This document shows, in pieces, positions 44,199 to 54,544 of a stretch of 64,000 bases of DNA; within the stretch, counting starts at the first letter, position 1, and each line of letters opens with the position of its first letter. Origin of the DNA: Photobacterium obscurum (lineage in GTDB: Bacteria > Pseudomonadota > Gammaproteobacteria > Enterobacterales > Vibrionaceae); the NCBI RefSeq assembly GCF_026191635.1, contig NZ_JAKRRW010000004.1:62001-126000 (forward strand). The letters are read 5' to 3'. Made by a program: the position numbers and the translations under genes. Under the pieces are notes generated by a model. It saw only the letters and a program-made list of their open reading frames with translations. It made no database searches and had not been told where the DNA came from.

Positions 44199-45281
44199 CT
44201 AGCATGCCTCATTGGGCACAGTATTCGGATCGTCAAAACCTGCATCGAATAGGCTGTCATCATGCAGTCCAGTCACCTCGGTAAGTTCCGGTAATTCAGT
44301 CGCTGCAGGTTGTGATGGTGAAATCCCCAACCGCTCATGACGAGGTGGCATGCCAAAACAGTCGCGGTAGCATTTACTGAAGTGGGGGGTTGAAACAAAC
44401 CCACAGGCCACGGAAACTTCGATAATCGACAGGTTAGTCTGTTTTAGTAGTTGCCTAGCCCGGCTTAGCCGTAATTGAAGGTAATAGCGCGAAGGCGAGC
44501 ACTGGAGGTGTTTCTGGAACAGCCTTTCTAGCTGGCGCCGTGACAGGTCGACAAACCCTGCCAGTTCATCCATCCCAATAGGCTCTTCTAGGTTGGCTTC
44601 CATCAAAGAGACAATTTCGAGTAGTTTCGGCTGAGAGGTACCTACCAAGCTGCGTAGCGGCACTTTTTGTACATCTGTGCCATTGCGAATCCGTTCGCAC
44701 ATGAACATTTCCGATATAGCAGCACTAAGTTTGTTGCCATGTTGCTTTGCCACTAAAGTGAGCATCATGTCCATCGGCGCTGTACCGCCAGAACTGGTCA
44801 TTCGCTTGTCGCTGAGCGTGAATAGCTTGTTGGTGATTTTAATTGAGGGGAACAATTCCTGAAGTCCTGCCAGATGCTCCCAGTGGATGGCGCAGTATTG
44901 GTTTACCATTACCCCCGCTTTTGCCAAAGCATAGCTGCCGGTGCAGATCCCGCCGAGTATTTTTTGTTGGCGATCGAGCTGGCAAAGCCAACTTGTCAGT
45001 TGTGATGTGCAGCTACGTTCAACCTGAACCCCCCCGCAGACAATAAGTAAATCAAGCGGTAGCTGAGACGGAATTCGATCATCGACCCTTACTTCAAGCG
45101 CATCACTGGCGGTAACAGGTTCGCCATTTTCACTGAGGGTAAACCATTGGTACAGCACTTCTCCCGAGAGCTGATTGGCCATGCGCAATACTTCGACGGC
45201 AGATGCCATCGCGATCATAGTGAAATTGTGAGTGAGATAAAAACCGATGCGCATGGGTTGTTGTGTTGTTATTGAGGTCAT
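44199..45281 (-). CDS. gbdR: AraC/GlxA-type regulator, GbdR-like
   Basis: A 360-residue regulator with an N-terminal DJ-1/PfpI domain (about residues 8-185, with GGICTGSYALAKAG) and a C-terminal AraC double helix-turn-helix (about 215-315; DLSRRQLERLFQKHL and EVSVACGFVSTPHFSKCYRDCFG). GbdR in Pseudomonas binds betaine/dimethylglycine and activates genes for their catabolism. Position between etfB and betI supports the role. ATG 45281 has GGAG upstream; a longer frame is open to 45332. Its promoter faces betI. Confidence 0.85.
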   Translation of the reverse strand: MTSITTQQPMRIGFYLTHNFTMIAMASAVEVLRMANQLSGEVLYQWFTLSENGEPVTASDALEVRVDDRIPSQLPLDLLIVCGGVQVERSCTSQLTSWLCQLDRQQKILGGICTGSYALAKAGVMVNQYCAIHWEHLAGLQELFPSIKITNKLFTLSDKRMTSSGGTAPMDMMLTLVAKQHGNKLSAAISEMFMCERIRNGTDVQKVPLRSLVGTSQPKLLEIVSLMEANLEEPIGMDELAGFVDLSRRQLERLFQKHLQCSPSRYYLQLRLSRARQLLKQTNLSIIEVSVACGFVSTPHFSKCYRDCFGMPPRHERLGISPSQPAATELPELTEVTGLHDDSLFDAGFDDPNTVPNEAC

Positions 45282-45866
45282 CGCCAGCTCCCCTAATTTG
45301 CCACATGATCGTGATGGTTCGATAGGTGTCAATTCACGCGAAATCCTTACAGTACACAGCGTTTTAAATACTAAGAAAAATCACCTTCTCTTTCTGTGTA
45401 ATTCAGGGTTCATAAAAAGTAAATTTTTTTATCGAGAGTTAGCTCAATAAGGGAGATTAAAGGGGAGGAATTACCGTTCCAAGCATCACTAAATGGCCAA
45501 ACAGGGGGAATCGCCTGAGTTTGCAATTTCTGTAAAGATTAGAACTCTAAACAAATCACAGACCCTATCTGGCATTACAAGTTGAGATCATGCATAGCTT
45601 CACGAGTAATGGCTTAAGTAATGGACTAGTTGTTGATGATATGAAGTCAGATGGCAGAGACTTGTTTTCGACACAAAACAATTAAATCAATCTGTATTTT
45701 TTGAATTTAATTTAGTTTATTTAAAATCAATCTCTTACGTTTGCTTTGCGCGGTGGGTAAGCCTTGGTATTCATTACGGCACGAAACATTTTTTTGACTT
45801 GTTGCTAATATTATGTAAATTTATTTTTAATTAAACGTTCAATTAAGAAACATTTGAGTAGCAACT
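45282..45866. other. Divergent regulatory region gbdR-betI
   Basis: 585 bases with no convincing gene. The betI-proximal end carries a BetI operator (listed) and an AT-rich promoter area with TTGACT at 45794-45799. The gbdR-proximal half is AT-rich and featureless to my eye. Confidence 0.5.
45827..45846. promoter_or_regulatory. Putative BetI operator
   Basis: TTAATTAAACGTTCAATTAA is an imperfect palindrome (one mismatch between half-sites) centred on ACGT, 20 bases before the betI start. Its core resembles known betaine-regulator operators of the TetR family. BetI would repress betIBA and cho genes from here until choline is present. Confidence 0.6.
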
Positions 45867-46460
45867 ATGCCGAAAGTAGGAATGCCTGAAATTCGCAGAC
45901 CACAGCTTGTCGAGGCGACAATGGCCGTTATTGACGAGGTTGGACTCTCGGGAGCTAGTGTGGTCTTGATAAGCCGCAAGGCTGGCGTATCTCCAGGGAT
46001 CATTAACCATTATTTCGGCGGTAAGCATGGATTGCTAGAGGAGACGATGCGTTCGGTACTCCGTCAATTGTCGGCGACATCCATTGAGTATCTCTGTGCT
46101 GTAGATAGAGATGATGTGACAGCTAGGATCAAGGCGATCGTTGCTGCGAATTTTGATGGTTACCAGGTTGAAAGCAAAGTGGTGAAAACATGGTTGGCAT
46201 TCTGGGCGCAGTCGATGCACGATACCACCTTGCATCGACTCCAGCGTGTCAATGAACGCCGTTTGTTGTCTCACCTTCGCTATGAACTCAAGAAAGTCTT
46301 ACCTTCTGAACAAGCCCTTTTCGTCGCACAGGGCGTTGCTGCGCTTATCGATGGGATCTGGCTGAGAGGAGCCCTGAACCCTGATGGGATTTGTCCGGAA
46401 AAAGCGCAACAGATCATCTCCGATTATTTGCAAAAACAACTCGCCCCGCATTTGAACTGA
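45867..46460 (+). CDS. betI: TetR-family repressor BetI
   Basis: A 197-residue TetR regulator matching E. coli Bet[30 protein letters not shown] with [19 protein letters not shown], and [12 protein letters not shown] in the ligand domain. It senses choline and derepresses the choline-to-betaine operon. It is first in betIBA-choXWV. Own operator 20 bases upstream. Weak Shine-Dalgarno (GAG). Confidence 0.93.
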   Translation: MPKVGMPEIRRPQLVEATMAVIDEVGLSGASVVLISRKAGVSPGIINHYFGGKHGLLEETMRSVLRQLSATSIEYLCAVDRDDVTARIKAIVAANFDGYQVESKVVKTWLAFWAQSMHDTTLHRLQRVNERRLLSHLRYELKKVLPSEQALFVAQGVAALIDGIWLRGALNPDGICPEKAQQIISDYLQKQLAPHLN

Positions 46461-46497
46461 CGAACTCATAATAAACATTAATTACCAAGGCATTTTG

Positions 46498-47958
46498 ATG
46501 AAAATGAAGTCCCTTTATATCCATGGTCAGGCCATAGAAGCCTCATCAGGAGAAACGTTTGTAACTTACAATCCGGCAACGGGTGAGAAGCTGGCCGAGA
46601 TCGGGCAGGCGTCAACCCTGGATGTTGACCGTGCCATTGCTTCGGCACAGGAAGGTTTCAAAGTGTGGTCAGCGATGAGTGGTATGGAAAGAGGTCGTAT
46701 TTTGATGCGGGCGGTGGCGATTCTCCGTGAGCGCAACGATGAACTGGCGGAGCTGGAAGTCAAAGATACCGGAAAGCCGATCCAGGAGGCTATCGAGGTA
46801 GATATTGCCACTGGTGCGGATGTTATCGAGTACTACGCGGGGCTTGCTGCGGCCATTCAGGGTCAGCAACAAGATTTAGGTCATGGCCAGTTTTTCTATA
46901 CCCGCCGTGAGCCACTCGGTGTTTGTGCTGGGATCGGAGCATGGAACTATCCAATACAGATCGCAATGTGGAAATCGGCACCGGCATTGGCTGCCGGTAA
47001 TGCCATGGTATTCAAGCCGTCTGAAGAAACGCCACTTTCGGTATTGAAGCTGGCGGAGATCTTCACCGAGGCAGGTGTGCCAGACGGCGTGTTTAATGTT
47101 GTTCAGGGTGACTACCGTGTTGGCCAGATGCTTTCCCGCCACCCGGATATTGCCAAGGTTTCTTTTACCGGCGAATCCGGTACCGGTAAGAAAGTGATGG
47201 CTGATGCTGCCGGTACGCTTAAAGACATCACGATGGAGCTTGGTGGTAAATCCCCGCTGATCGTTTTTGATGATGCCAAATTAGACAATGCGGTTTCAGC
47301 TGCCATGCTGGCCAATTTTTACACCCAGGGCGAAGTCTGCACCAACGGCACCCGGGTTTTTGTCCATGATGCGATTTACGATGAGTTTATTGAGCAGCTT
47401 GCTTATCGTACCAACAAGCTAGTTGTCGGTGATCCTGCTGATATGTCGACCCAGATTGGTGCGCTGATTTCAGGCGAACATCTTGAAAAAGTGCTCGGGT
47501 TTATCCAGGCCGGAAAAGAGTCTGGTGCTCGCCTTATCTGCGGCGGCGAGCGTGTAACATGCAACGGTCTCGACAAGGGATATTTTGTCCAGCCTACCAT
47601 CTTTGCCGACTGCACCGATGATATGCCCCAGGTTCAGGATGAAATTTTTGGTCCGGTGATGTCTATTTTGCGGTTTACCGATGAGGATGAGGTGATTCAG
47701 CGGGCGAACGCCACCCAGTATGGTCTTGCTGCTGGTTTATTTACCCAAAACCTTTCTCGTGCCCACCGGGTAATCGCCCAGATTGAAGCCGGTATTTGCT
47801 GGGTGAATACATGGGGCGGTTCGCCGGCAGAAATGCCGGTAGGGGGTTATAAACAATCAGGGATCGGACGGGAAAATGGAATCGAAACACTTAACCATTA
47901 CACCCAGAACAAGAGTGTGATGATTGAGCTTGGTGATCTTGAGTGCCCTTATGATTAA
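46498..47958 (+). CDS. betB: Betaine aldehyde dehydrogenase
   Basis: A 486-residue aldehyde dehydrogenase; matches E. coli BetB. The catalytic Cys is in [13 protein letters not shown], the general base Glu in MELGGKSPL, and the NAD fold in [11 protein letters not shown]. It oxidises betaine aldehyde to glycine betaine with NAD(P). It follows betI by 37 bases; ATG 46498 ([10 protein letters not shown]) is preceded by AAGG. It precedes betA. Confidence 0.95.
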   Translation: MKMKSLYIHGQAIEASSGETFVTYNPATGEKLAEIGQASTLDVDRAIASAQEGFKVWSAMSGMERGRILMRAVAILRERNDELAELEVKDTGKPIQEAIEVDIATGADVIEYYAGLAAAIQGQQQDLGHGQFFYTRREPLGVCAGIGAWNYPIQIAMWKSAPALAAGNAMVFKPSEETPLSVLKLAEIFTEAGVPDGVFNVVQGDYRVGQMLSRHPDIAKVSFTGESGTGKKVMADAAGTLKDITMELGGKSPLIVFDDAKLDNAVSAAMLANFYTQGEVCTNGTRVFVHDAIYDEFIEQLAYRTNKLVVGDPADMSTQIGALISGEHLEKVLGFIQAGKESGARLICGGERVTCNGLDKGYFVQPTIFADCTDDMPQVQDEIFGPVMSILRFTDEDEVIQRANATQYGLAAGLFTQNLSRAHRVIAQIEAGICWVNTWGGSPAEMPVGGYKQSGIGRENGIETLNHYTQNKSVMIELGDLECPYD

Positions 47959-48036
47959 GCCATCGATATCAGCGCTGGCGAGAGCTGCTGATAACAGCAG
48001 ACTTTAATCTTCACAACAGAATGAAAGGGAAATCAA

Positions 48037-49731
48037 ATGAGCAAAACCTACGATTACATTATTGTCGGAGCGGGATCTGCCGGCTGTGTACTGGCTGATC
48101 GTCTAACAGCATCGGGTGAGCATAGTGTGTTGCTGCTAGAGGCTGGTGGGAGTGACAGAAGTATCTTTATTCAAATGCCGACAGCCCTGTCTTACCCAAT
48201 GAACAGCGATAAGTACGCATGGCAGTTTGAATCACAGTCTGAGGCCGGTATTGATAACCGCCGTCTGCATTGTCCGCGAGGGCGTGTACTGGGTGGTAGC
48301 TCGTCAATCAATGGCATGGTGTATGTGCGAGGCCATGCCTGCGACTTTGATGAGTGGGTTGAGCATGGCGCAGCAGGATGGAGCTATCAGGAGTGCCTGC
48401 CGTATTTCCGCCGTGCTGAATCATGGATTTGCGGTGAAGATGCCTACCGCGGTAGCGACGGTCCGTTGGCAACCTGTAATGGCAACAATATGACGCTGAA
48501 TCCTTTGTATCAGGCGTTTATCGATGCCGGGCAGCAAGCCGGTTATCCGAAAACCGATGATTATAATGGCTATCAGCAGGAAGGCTTTGGCCCTATGCAT
48601 ATGACGGTTGATAAAGGTGTACGTGCCTCGACCTCGAATGCCTACTTGCGTCGAGCGATGAAGCGCAACAATCTGACTGTCAAAACGGGTGTCGTAAGCC
48701 GCAAGGTACTGCTTGAGAGTAAACAGGCCATCGGGGTTGAAATTGAAGTTGGCGGCCAGGTCGAATCTGTCTTTGCCACCAAGGAAGTGCTGTTGTCGGC
48801 GGGCTCTGTCGGCTCTGTACAGCTTCTTCAGCTGTCGGGGGTTGGTCCAAAAGCGGTACTGGAGCAAGCCGGAATTGCTGTAGAGCATGATTTACCGGGT
48901 GTCGGGGAGAACCTGCAAGACCATCTGGAAGTCTATTTCCAATATGAATGCCATCAGCCAATAACGCTAAACAGTAAGCTGGGGCTGATCAGCAAAGGGC
49001 TGATCGGAACGCGTTGGATATTACGCAGAGATGGCCTGGGGGCTACCAATCACTTTGAGTCGTGTGCTTTTATCCGTTCTCGAGCCGGTCTGAAATGGCC
49101 CAATATTCAGTATCATTTCTTGCCTGCGGCCATGCGCTATGACGGTCAGGCAGCCTTTGAAGGCCATGGATTTCAGGTGCACGTCGGTCCGAACAAACCG
49201 CAAAGCCGTGGCCGTATTTGGGTGGAATCTAGCGATCCGTACCAAAAGCCTAACATTGAATTTAACTACATCAGTACAGAGCAAGATAGACAGGATTGGC
49301 GTGACTGTATCCGCCTGACCCGTGAAATTTTGGCTCAGCCGGCCATGGATGAATATCGCGGCAAGGAAATCCAACCGGGCGCTGACGTTACCAGCGATGA
49401 AGCGATTGATGCCTGGGTTCGCCAAAATGTCGAGAGTGCCTATCATCCGTCATGTTCCTGCAAGATGGGAGCAGATAACGATCCCATGGCCGTGTTGAAT
49501 GAGAATTGTCAGGTTAGGGGAATCGATTCTCTGCGAGTGGTCGACTCTTCGGTGTTCCCGACCATTCCAAACGGCAACCTCAATGCCCCGACAATCATGG
49601 TGGCAGAGAAAGTTGCTGATGCCATTTTGGGGCGAGCTCCCCTTGCGCCTTCAGATGCACAGACCTGGATCGCCCCAAACTGGGAAACCGAACAGCGCGT
49701 TGGCTCTGCCAAGCGTCCGGTGAGCGCCTGA
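48037..49731 (+). CDS. betA: Choline dehydrogenase
   Basis: A 564-residue GMC oxidoreductase; FAD loop [16 protein letters not shown] near the N-terminus, GMC signature 1 in [18 protein letters not shown], and the active-site His in [13 protein letters not shown] and [23 protein letters not shown]. It oxidises choline to betaine aldehyde at the inner membrane. AAAGGGA lies before the ATG. It is last of the betIBA group and is followed by the ABC transporter genes, 136 bases away. Confidence 0.95.
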   Translation: MSKTYDYIIVGAGSAGCVLADRLTASGEHSVLLLEAGGSDRSIFIQMPTALSYPMNSDKYAWQFESQSEAGIDNRRLHCPRGRVLGGSSSINGMVYVRGHACDFDEWVEHGAAGWSYQECLPYFRRAESWICGEDAYRGSDGPLATCNGNNMTLNPLYQAFIDAGQQAGYPKTDDYNGYQQEGFGPMHMTVDKGVRASTSNAYLRRAMKRNNLTVKTGVVSRKVLLESKQAIGVEIEVGGQVESVFATKEVLLSAGSVGSVQLLQLSGVGPKAVLEQAGIAVEHDLPGVGENLQDHLEVYFQYECHQPITLNSKLGLISKGLIGTRWILRRDGLGATNHFESCAFIRSRAGLKWPNIQYHFLPAAMRYDGQAAFEGHGFQVHVGPNKPQSRGRIWVESSDPYQKPNIEFNYISTEQDRQDWRDCIRLTREILAQPAMDEYRGKEIQPGADVTSDEAIDAWVRQNVESAYHPSCSCKMGADNDPMAVLNENCQVRGIDSLRVVDSSVFPTIPNGNLNAPTIMVAEKVADAILGRAPLAPSDAQTWIAPNWETEQRVGSAKRPVSA

Positions 49732-49867
49732 TAGACCCACACATTATTACTGAAAACGTAAGCAGCTTAATTACCAAAACAAGCAAACTGACTATTGAGA
49801 ACAAGTCAGCCTTCTCGCCAGCTACGAGAAGAACCATTGCTTAACAAACATGGACAAAGGAAGAGTC

Positions 49868-50818
49868 ATGAAGACAAAGAAAACAATTAAAAATGCAATC
49901 ATGGGTAGCTCAGCACTATTACTCAGTTTTTCAGCGATCACTGCATTAGCTGCACAGTGCGATACCGTGCGTTTCTCTGACGTGGGCTGGACAGATATTA
50001 CCGCAACAACGGCCATTACTAGCGAAGTGCTCAAAGGATTGGGCTATAAGACCTCAACCCAGCTGCTTTCGGTCCCCGTAACATATTCTTCTATGGCTAA
50101 TCAGGACATTGATGTGTTCCTGGGTAACTGGATGCCAACCATGGAAGCGGATATTGCCAAATATCACCAGGACGGTTCGGTCGAGACCGTGCGAGCCAAC
50201 CTGGAGGGGGCTAAGTATACCCTTGCTGTACCGAAATACGTGTATGACGCCGGTGTCCGCAGCTTTGCCGACTTAGCAAAATACAAAGATGAGTTTCGTG
50301 GCCGCATCTATGGCATCGAGCCGGGTAACGACGGCAATCGTTTAATCCAGGACATGATTGATAAAAACGCCTTCGACCTGAAAAGCTTCCGCCTGGTGGA
50401 GTCCAGTGAAGCTGGCATGATGTCGCAGGTCAAACGTGCGGTGAACCGCGAGCAGTGGATTGCTTTCCTTGGCTGGGCGCCGCATCCGATGAACAGCAAT
50501 TTTGACATGGCCTACCTTGACGGTGGTGATGATTTCTTTGGCCCCAACTACGGCGGTGCAAGTGTTTATACCAATGTTCGCCAGGGCTACTTGAAAACGT
50601 GTCCGAATGTCGGCCAGCTATTGCAGAACTTGAGTTTCAGCCTCGAGATGGAAAATCAGTTGATGGGCGAGATCCTAAACAACAATGCCAAGCCTGATGC
50701 GGCGGCAAAAGCCTGGCTAAAAGCCAATCCGCAGGTATTGGATCAGTGGCTGAAAAAGGTAACGGCACAAGACGGTAGCAATGCAACCAACGCCGTGAAG
50801 TCATATCTGAAAATCTAA
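49868..50818 (+). CDS. choX: Choline/betaine ABC transporter substrate-binding protein (ChoX-like)
   Basis: A 316-residue periplasmic protein with a signal peptide (MKTKKTIKNAIMGSSALLLSFSAITALAAQ, cleavage about residue 29) and the opening VRFSDVGWTDITATTA typical of ChoX. The aromatic residues that hold the quaternary ammonium group are present in that region and later (GWAPHPMNS). The second ATG, 49868, is preferred (GGAAGAG upstream); ATG 49850 is nearby. Neighbours choW and choV. In Vibrio the same genes are often called proXWV. A strong hairpin follows before choW. Confidence 0.9.
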   Translation: MKTKKTIKNAIMGSSALLLSFSAITALAAQCDTVRFSDVGWTDITATTAITSEVLKGLGYKTSTQLLSVPVTYSSMANQDIDVFLGNWMPTMEADIAKYHQDGSVETVRANLEGAKYTLAVPKYVYDAGVRSFADLAKYKDEFRGRIYGIEPGNDGNRLIQDMIDKNAFDLKSFRLVESSEAGMMSQVKRAVNREQWIAFLGWAPHPMNSNFDMAYLDGGDDFFGPNYGGASVYTNVRQGYLKTCPNVGQLLQNLSFSLEMENQLMGEILNNNAKPDAAAKAWLKANPQVLDQWLKKVTAQDGSNATNAVKSYLKI

Positions 50819-50819
50819 T

Positions 50820-50900
50820 TGTCTATTGCGCGCCAAGTGCTGGCTGATTGTCGGTGCTGCTGCCACGGTAACAAGTGGCAGCAGGCCGGCGCAATAGACA
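50820..50900 (+). repeat. Intercistronic stem-loop between choX and choW
   Basis: Outer inverted repeat TGTCTATTGCGC / GCGCAATAGACA (50820-50831 and 50889-50900), perfect over 12 bp, encloses a second perfect 10-bp stem CTGCTGCCAC / GTGGCAGCAG (50857-50866 and 50875-50884). Such long RNA structures after a binding-protein gene are known to protect the upstream transcript and keep the permease level low. Confidence 0.75.
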
Positions 50901-50948
50901 AACACGGAACGACCCAATTTAAAAAATATGGACCATTAAGGAGTAACA

Positions 50949-51797
50949 GTGGACTTTATTACAGAGCATAAAATCCCGTTAGGTGATTGGATGGCAACCT
51001 TCGTGGATTGGCTGACCTACAATGCTGCAGGGTTTTTTGACTCGCTTTCCTATACCCTGGAATCACTGATCATGCTGTTGGTTGATCTGTTTAAGTGGTT
51101 TCCGCCTGCTGTACCGATTGTAATGACAGCTTTGCTGGCCTGGTTTCTTCACCGGAGCTTCTCGCTGGTCATTTTCGTTGTTGCGGCACTTCTGCTGATC
51201 ATGAACCTGGGTTACTGGGAAGAAATGCTGGAAACCTTTGTTCTGGTATTAACAGCTACGATGATCTCGGTATTGGTCGGGGTGCCTGTTGGAATAGTGG
51301 CAGCACATAAGCCTTGGTTGTATACCATCATGCGCCCGATCCTTGATTTGATGCAGACTATACCGACATTTGTCTACCTGATCCCAACCTTGGTACTGTT
51401 CGGCCTGGGGGTGGTTCCCGGTCTTATTTCTACCATTATTTTTGCCATTGCCGCTCCAATCCGCCTGACCTATCTGGGTATTAGCCGAGTCCCTGAAGAG
51501 CTGGTCGAGGCGGGTAGAGCCTTCGGGGCCAATCGAATGAAGCTGTTGTTCAAAGTTGAACTTCCGGCGGCAATGCCAAACATTATGGCAGGGATAACAC
51601 AGTGCATTATGTTGTCATTATCGATGGTGGTGATTTCCGCACTTGTGGGGGCTGACGGTTTGGGGAAACCGGTGATCCGTGCCCTCAATACGGTGAATAT
51701 TTCTCAGGGGTTTGAAGCAGGTTTGGCCATTGTATTGGTCGCCATTATCTTGGATCGTCTATGTAAGACTCCGGCAAGCCAGAGCAAGGAGGGATAA
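50949..51797 (+). CDS. choW: Choline/betaine ABC transporter permease (ChoW-like)
   Basis: A 282-residue membrane permease with several helices and the conserved EAA loop (GISRVPEELVEAGRAFGANRMKLLFKVELPAAMPNIM). It forms the channel and contacts the ATPase. GTG start at 50949 has AAGGAGT upstream. Two bases separate it from choV, so it is coupled. The other permease half is supplied by dimerisation. Confidence 0.9.
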   Translation: MDFITEHKIPLGDWMATFVDWLTYNAAGFFDSLSYTLESLIMLLVDLFKWFPPAVPIVMTALLAWFLHRSFSLVIFVVAALLLIMNLGYWEEMLETFVLVLTATMISVLVGVPVGIVAAHKPWLYTIMRPILDLMQTIPTFVYLIPTLVLFGLGVVPGLISTIIFAIAAPIRLTYLGISRVPEELVEAGRAFGANRMKLLFKVELPAAMPNIMAGITQCIMLSLSMVVISALVGADGLGKPVIRALNTVNISQGFEAGLAIVLVAIILDRLCKTPASQSKEG

Positions 51798-51799
51798 GC

Positions 51800-52993
51800 A
51801 TGAGTGCAATCAGTATTAAAAGCCTAGATGTGATTTTTGGTGAGCAGACAGCCAAATCCCTTGCATTGCTCGATGAGGGCAAAAACCGTCAGGAAATTAT
51901 TGATGCCACCGGTGATGTAGTGGGTGTTCATGACGTCAGCCTCGACATTGAAGAGGGTGAAATTTGTGTCTTGATGGGGCTATCCGGCTCCGGTAAATCG
52001 AGTTTGCTACGTGCGATTAATGGTTTGAATACCATCAGTCGTGGTTCGCTTGAGGTGCAGGATGGCGAGCAGTCTATTGACCTTGCCAGCTGCGATAAAA
52101 CGGCTCTGCGTCATTTGCGGACCAACCGAATATCCATGGTGTTCCAGAAGTTTGCTTTGATGCCTTGGCTGACCGTACTCGACAATGCCGCTTTTGGTCT
52201 GGAGATGCAGGGTATCGGCAAGGCAGAGCGTCGCCGTCGTGCAGAAGAAAAGCTCGAGATGGTAGGGCTTTCCGAGTGGAAGCACAAATTTCCTCATGAG
52301 CTATCGGGCGGCATGCAGCAGCGCGTCGGCTTGGCGCGGGCATTTACCATGGATAGCGATATCTTGCTGATGGATGAGCCATTCTCGGCTCTGGATCCGC
52401 TTATTCGCAGTCAGCTTCAAGATGAGCTGCTGGAGCTTCAGCGCCAGCTGAACAAGACGATTGTGTTTGTGAGCCATGATTTGGATGAGGCCCTCAAGAT
52501 TGGTAATAACATTGCAATTATGGAGTCTGGTAGGCTGATCCAGCACGGTAAGCCAGAAGAGATTGTACTGAAGCCGAATTCACAATATGTGAAAGACTTT
52601 GTCGCGCATACGAATCCGCTTAATGTGCTGCGTGGACGTTCCCTGATGACAGAGGCCAGTGAGCTAGAGTCGTTGGGAGAAATGTTGATACTTAACCAAC
52701 ATGACAAGACTTGCGTCAGTACCACCGCGGAAGGTGAGATTATGACCGTGACCCGGCAGGATGAGTCTCTGGCATTGCAACAGTGGCAGGAAGGGGACAA
52801 CCTTGAGACCCTTGAGCAGGATAAGGTCGTTTTGGCAACACCAGATATCTCGATGCGCGAAGCACTGGAAATCCGCTATCGCACCGGTCAGCCTGTTTTA
52901 CTGGGAACAGAAAGGCGCCTGGAAGGGGTATTGTCAGATAATGACTTTTATCACGCCTTGTTAGGTAAGCATTTTTCTGCCAAGCTGGCTTAG
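51800..52993 (+). CDS. choV: Choline/betaine ABC transporter ATPase (ChoV-like)
   Basis: A 397-residue ABC ATPase with Walker A GLSGSGKS, signature LSGGMQQRVGLARAF, Walker B ILLMDEPFSALDP and switch His in VFVSHDLDEA. The C-terminal 120 residues resemble the CBS-type regulatory part of ProV. It drives choXWV uptake. GGAGGGATA lies before the ATG. A stem at 53016-53046 without a T run follows. Confidence 0.92.
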   Translation: MSAISIKSLDVIFGEQTAKSLALLDEGKNRQEIIDATGDVVGVHDVSLDIEEGEICVLMGLSGSGKSSLLRAINGLNTISRGSLEVQDGEQSIDLASCDKTALRHLRTNRISMVFQKFALMPWLTVLDNAAFGLEMQGIGKAERRRRAEEKLEMVGLSEWKHKFPHELSGGMQQRVGLARAFTMDSDILLMDEPFSALDPLIRSQLQDELLELQRQLNKTIVFVSHDLDEALKIGNNIAIMESGRLIQHGKPEEIVLKPNSQYVKDFVAHTNPLNVLRGRSLMTEASELESLGEMLILNQHDKTCVSTTAEGEIMTVTRQDESLALQQWQEGDNLETLEQDKVVLATPDISMREALEIRYRTGQPVLLGTERRLEGVLSDNDFYHALLGKHFSAKLA

Positions 52994-53061
52994 GAAAGCG
53001 CTTAACTTTGAATGTGTATTCGCCACCCCTCACTGATGGCGAATACTACCAGTGAGATACA

Positions 53062-53096
53062 TCAAAAGTAGCCCTTGTATGTTGTAGAAGGGCTAC
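53062..53096 (-). terminator. Terminator of the permease-thioredoxin operon
   Basis: On the minus strand GTAGCCCTT pairs with AAGGGCTAC (53088-53096 and 53068-53076), followed by CTTTTGAT. It ends transcripts coming from the gene at 53106-53342. Confidence 0.7.
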
Positions 53097-53105
53097 CTCT
53101 CACTC

Positions 53106-53342
53106 TTATTTTTCGAACCACCCCTCGATAGAGTCGCGTTTAGGCACACTGCCTTTGTGTACAACCTGTTCGTCAATGACCACGGCGGGGGTTGCCATGA
53201 CACCGTATGCCATAATTTGAGCAAAATCTTCAACTTTCTCTATATCTATTTTGACCTTCAGTGCATCGGCGACTTCTTTGATTAATGCCGCGGTGGTTTT
53301 GCAATTCTTACAACCAGAGCCTAGAACTTTTACTTTTTTCAT
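53106..53342 (-). CDS. Small thioredoxin-family redox protein
   Basis: A 78-residue protein with an N-terminal redox site CKNC (residues 11-14), a cis-proline site ATPAVVID and an overall thioredoxin-like fold, the kind called redox-active disulfide protein 2. It is co-directional with an ArsP-like permease that ends ten bases upstream. The pair is common with COG0701 permeases and may help with organoarsenical or metal export; the sequence does not decide it. Confidence 0.8.
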   Translation of the reverse strand: MKKVKVLGSGCKNCKTTAALIKEVADALKVKIDIEKVEDFAQIMAYGVMATPAVVIDEQVVHKGSVPKRDSIEGWFEK

Positions 53343-53352
53343 CGATATATCC

Positions 53353-54357
53353 TCATAACAAAGGAGAAGTGAGATTGAAGGTCCAACCTACAAGGGTAAA
53401 GGCCGTCAACAGAACAACAAATAAGGTGGCGAGCAGCCGCCATTGCATGACTTGCTTGAGTAAAATGAATTCGGGCAGACTGGCTGCTACCGTACTCATA
53501 CAAAATGCCAGCGTAGTACCGATAGGAAGGCCATTGGTAATGAGGCTTTCCATGATGGGAATAACCCCTGTCGCATTGGAATAAAGAGGAATGCCAAGCA
53601 GCACCGCAGCAGGTACAGACCACCATTGCCGGTCACCCAGATAGGTCTCTATCCAACCGTCAGGGACGAAGCCATGGAGGGCAGCCCCTAGCCCTACACC
53701 AATAACGACCCATTTCCATACCCGGCCGAATATCTCGGTGGTTTCTCGCTTGGCAAACTGGTGGCGTTCAGCCAACGTTATTTTTTCGGTGGCTGTTTGA
53801 TTAGCAGGCTGTTTGTTTACTTGCAGGTTTTGTTGGCCATGTTTCAAGGCATCGGCGGCAAAAGATTGTAGCCAGCGCTCAGCCCGGATGGTATCAAGAA
53901 ATAGCCCGCCAACCATGCCGATCAACATGCCTACCGCAATATAGAGCAGGGTGAACTTCCAGCCGAGTAGGCTCATTAGCAATAATACTGCGACTTCGTT
54001 GATCAGTGGCGAGGTGATTAAAAAAGCCATCGTTATCCCCAGCGGGATCCCTGCTGAGGTAAATCCGAGAAACACCGGAATGCTGGAACAGGAGCAGAAA
54101 GGGGTAATCGCACCGAAAGTTGAACCCAAAAAATAACCGACGAATCGATTTTTGCCTGCCAGGTAATCACGGACACGTTCGACGTTCAAAGATGCTCGAA
54201 TAATGGCAATGACATAAATCATGACCAGCAGCAGGGCAAAAATTTTAGTGGTGTCTTCAATGAAGAAGTGCAGGGCATCAGCCTGTTTGGTCGCTGGCGT
54301 TAAGCCCAATACCTCAAATACCAACCAGCTGGCAAAGTCGGTGAACACTTGAAACAT
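53353..54357 (-). CDS. COG0701 permease (ArsP/DUF318 family)
   Basis: A 334-residue membrane protein with two blocks of helices. The signature PFCSCSSIPVFLGFTSAGIPLG in the first block (about residues 80-105) and GIPLYSNATGVIPIMESLI in the second are those of the ArsP/UPF0718 family, in which some members export trivalent organoarsenicals. A mini-thioredoxin is cotranscribed. No ArsR-type regulator nearby. Confidence 0.8.
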   Translation of the reverse strand: MFQVFTDFASWLVFEVLGLTPATKQADALHFFIEDTTKIFALLLVMIYVIAIIRASLNVERVRDYLAGKNRFVGYFLGSTFGAITPFCSCSSIPVFLGFTSAGIPLGITMAFLITSPLINEVAVLLLMSLLGWKFTLLYIAVGMLIGMVGGLFLDTIRAERWLQSFAADALKHGQQNLQVNKQPANQTATEKITLAERHQFAKRETTEIFGRVWKWVVIGVGLGAALHGFVPDGWIETYLGDRQWWSVPAAVLLGIPLYSNATGVIPIMESLITNGLPIGTTLAFCMSTVAASLPEFILLKQVMQWRLLATLFVVLLTAFTLVGWTFNLTSPLL

Positions 54358-54544
54358 TTCTCATCCTTATTAAGTTACTTGGGGATATACCTATAAAGAC
54401 GGAGCTGCGGCTAAATGGATGCAGAAAAAATTACATTATTTTTATGTGCGGTATGTGTGGTGCGTGAGGGAGGTGGGGGAAAGTAGCTCAGACACTTTTA
54501 TGCCATGCCTGAGCTATGAACTAGGGAGTTAGAGTCAGCAAGTC

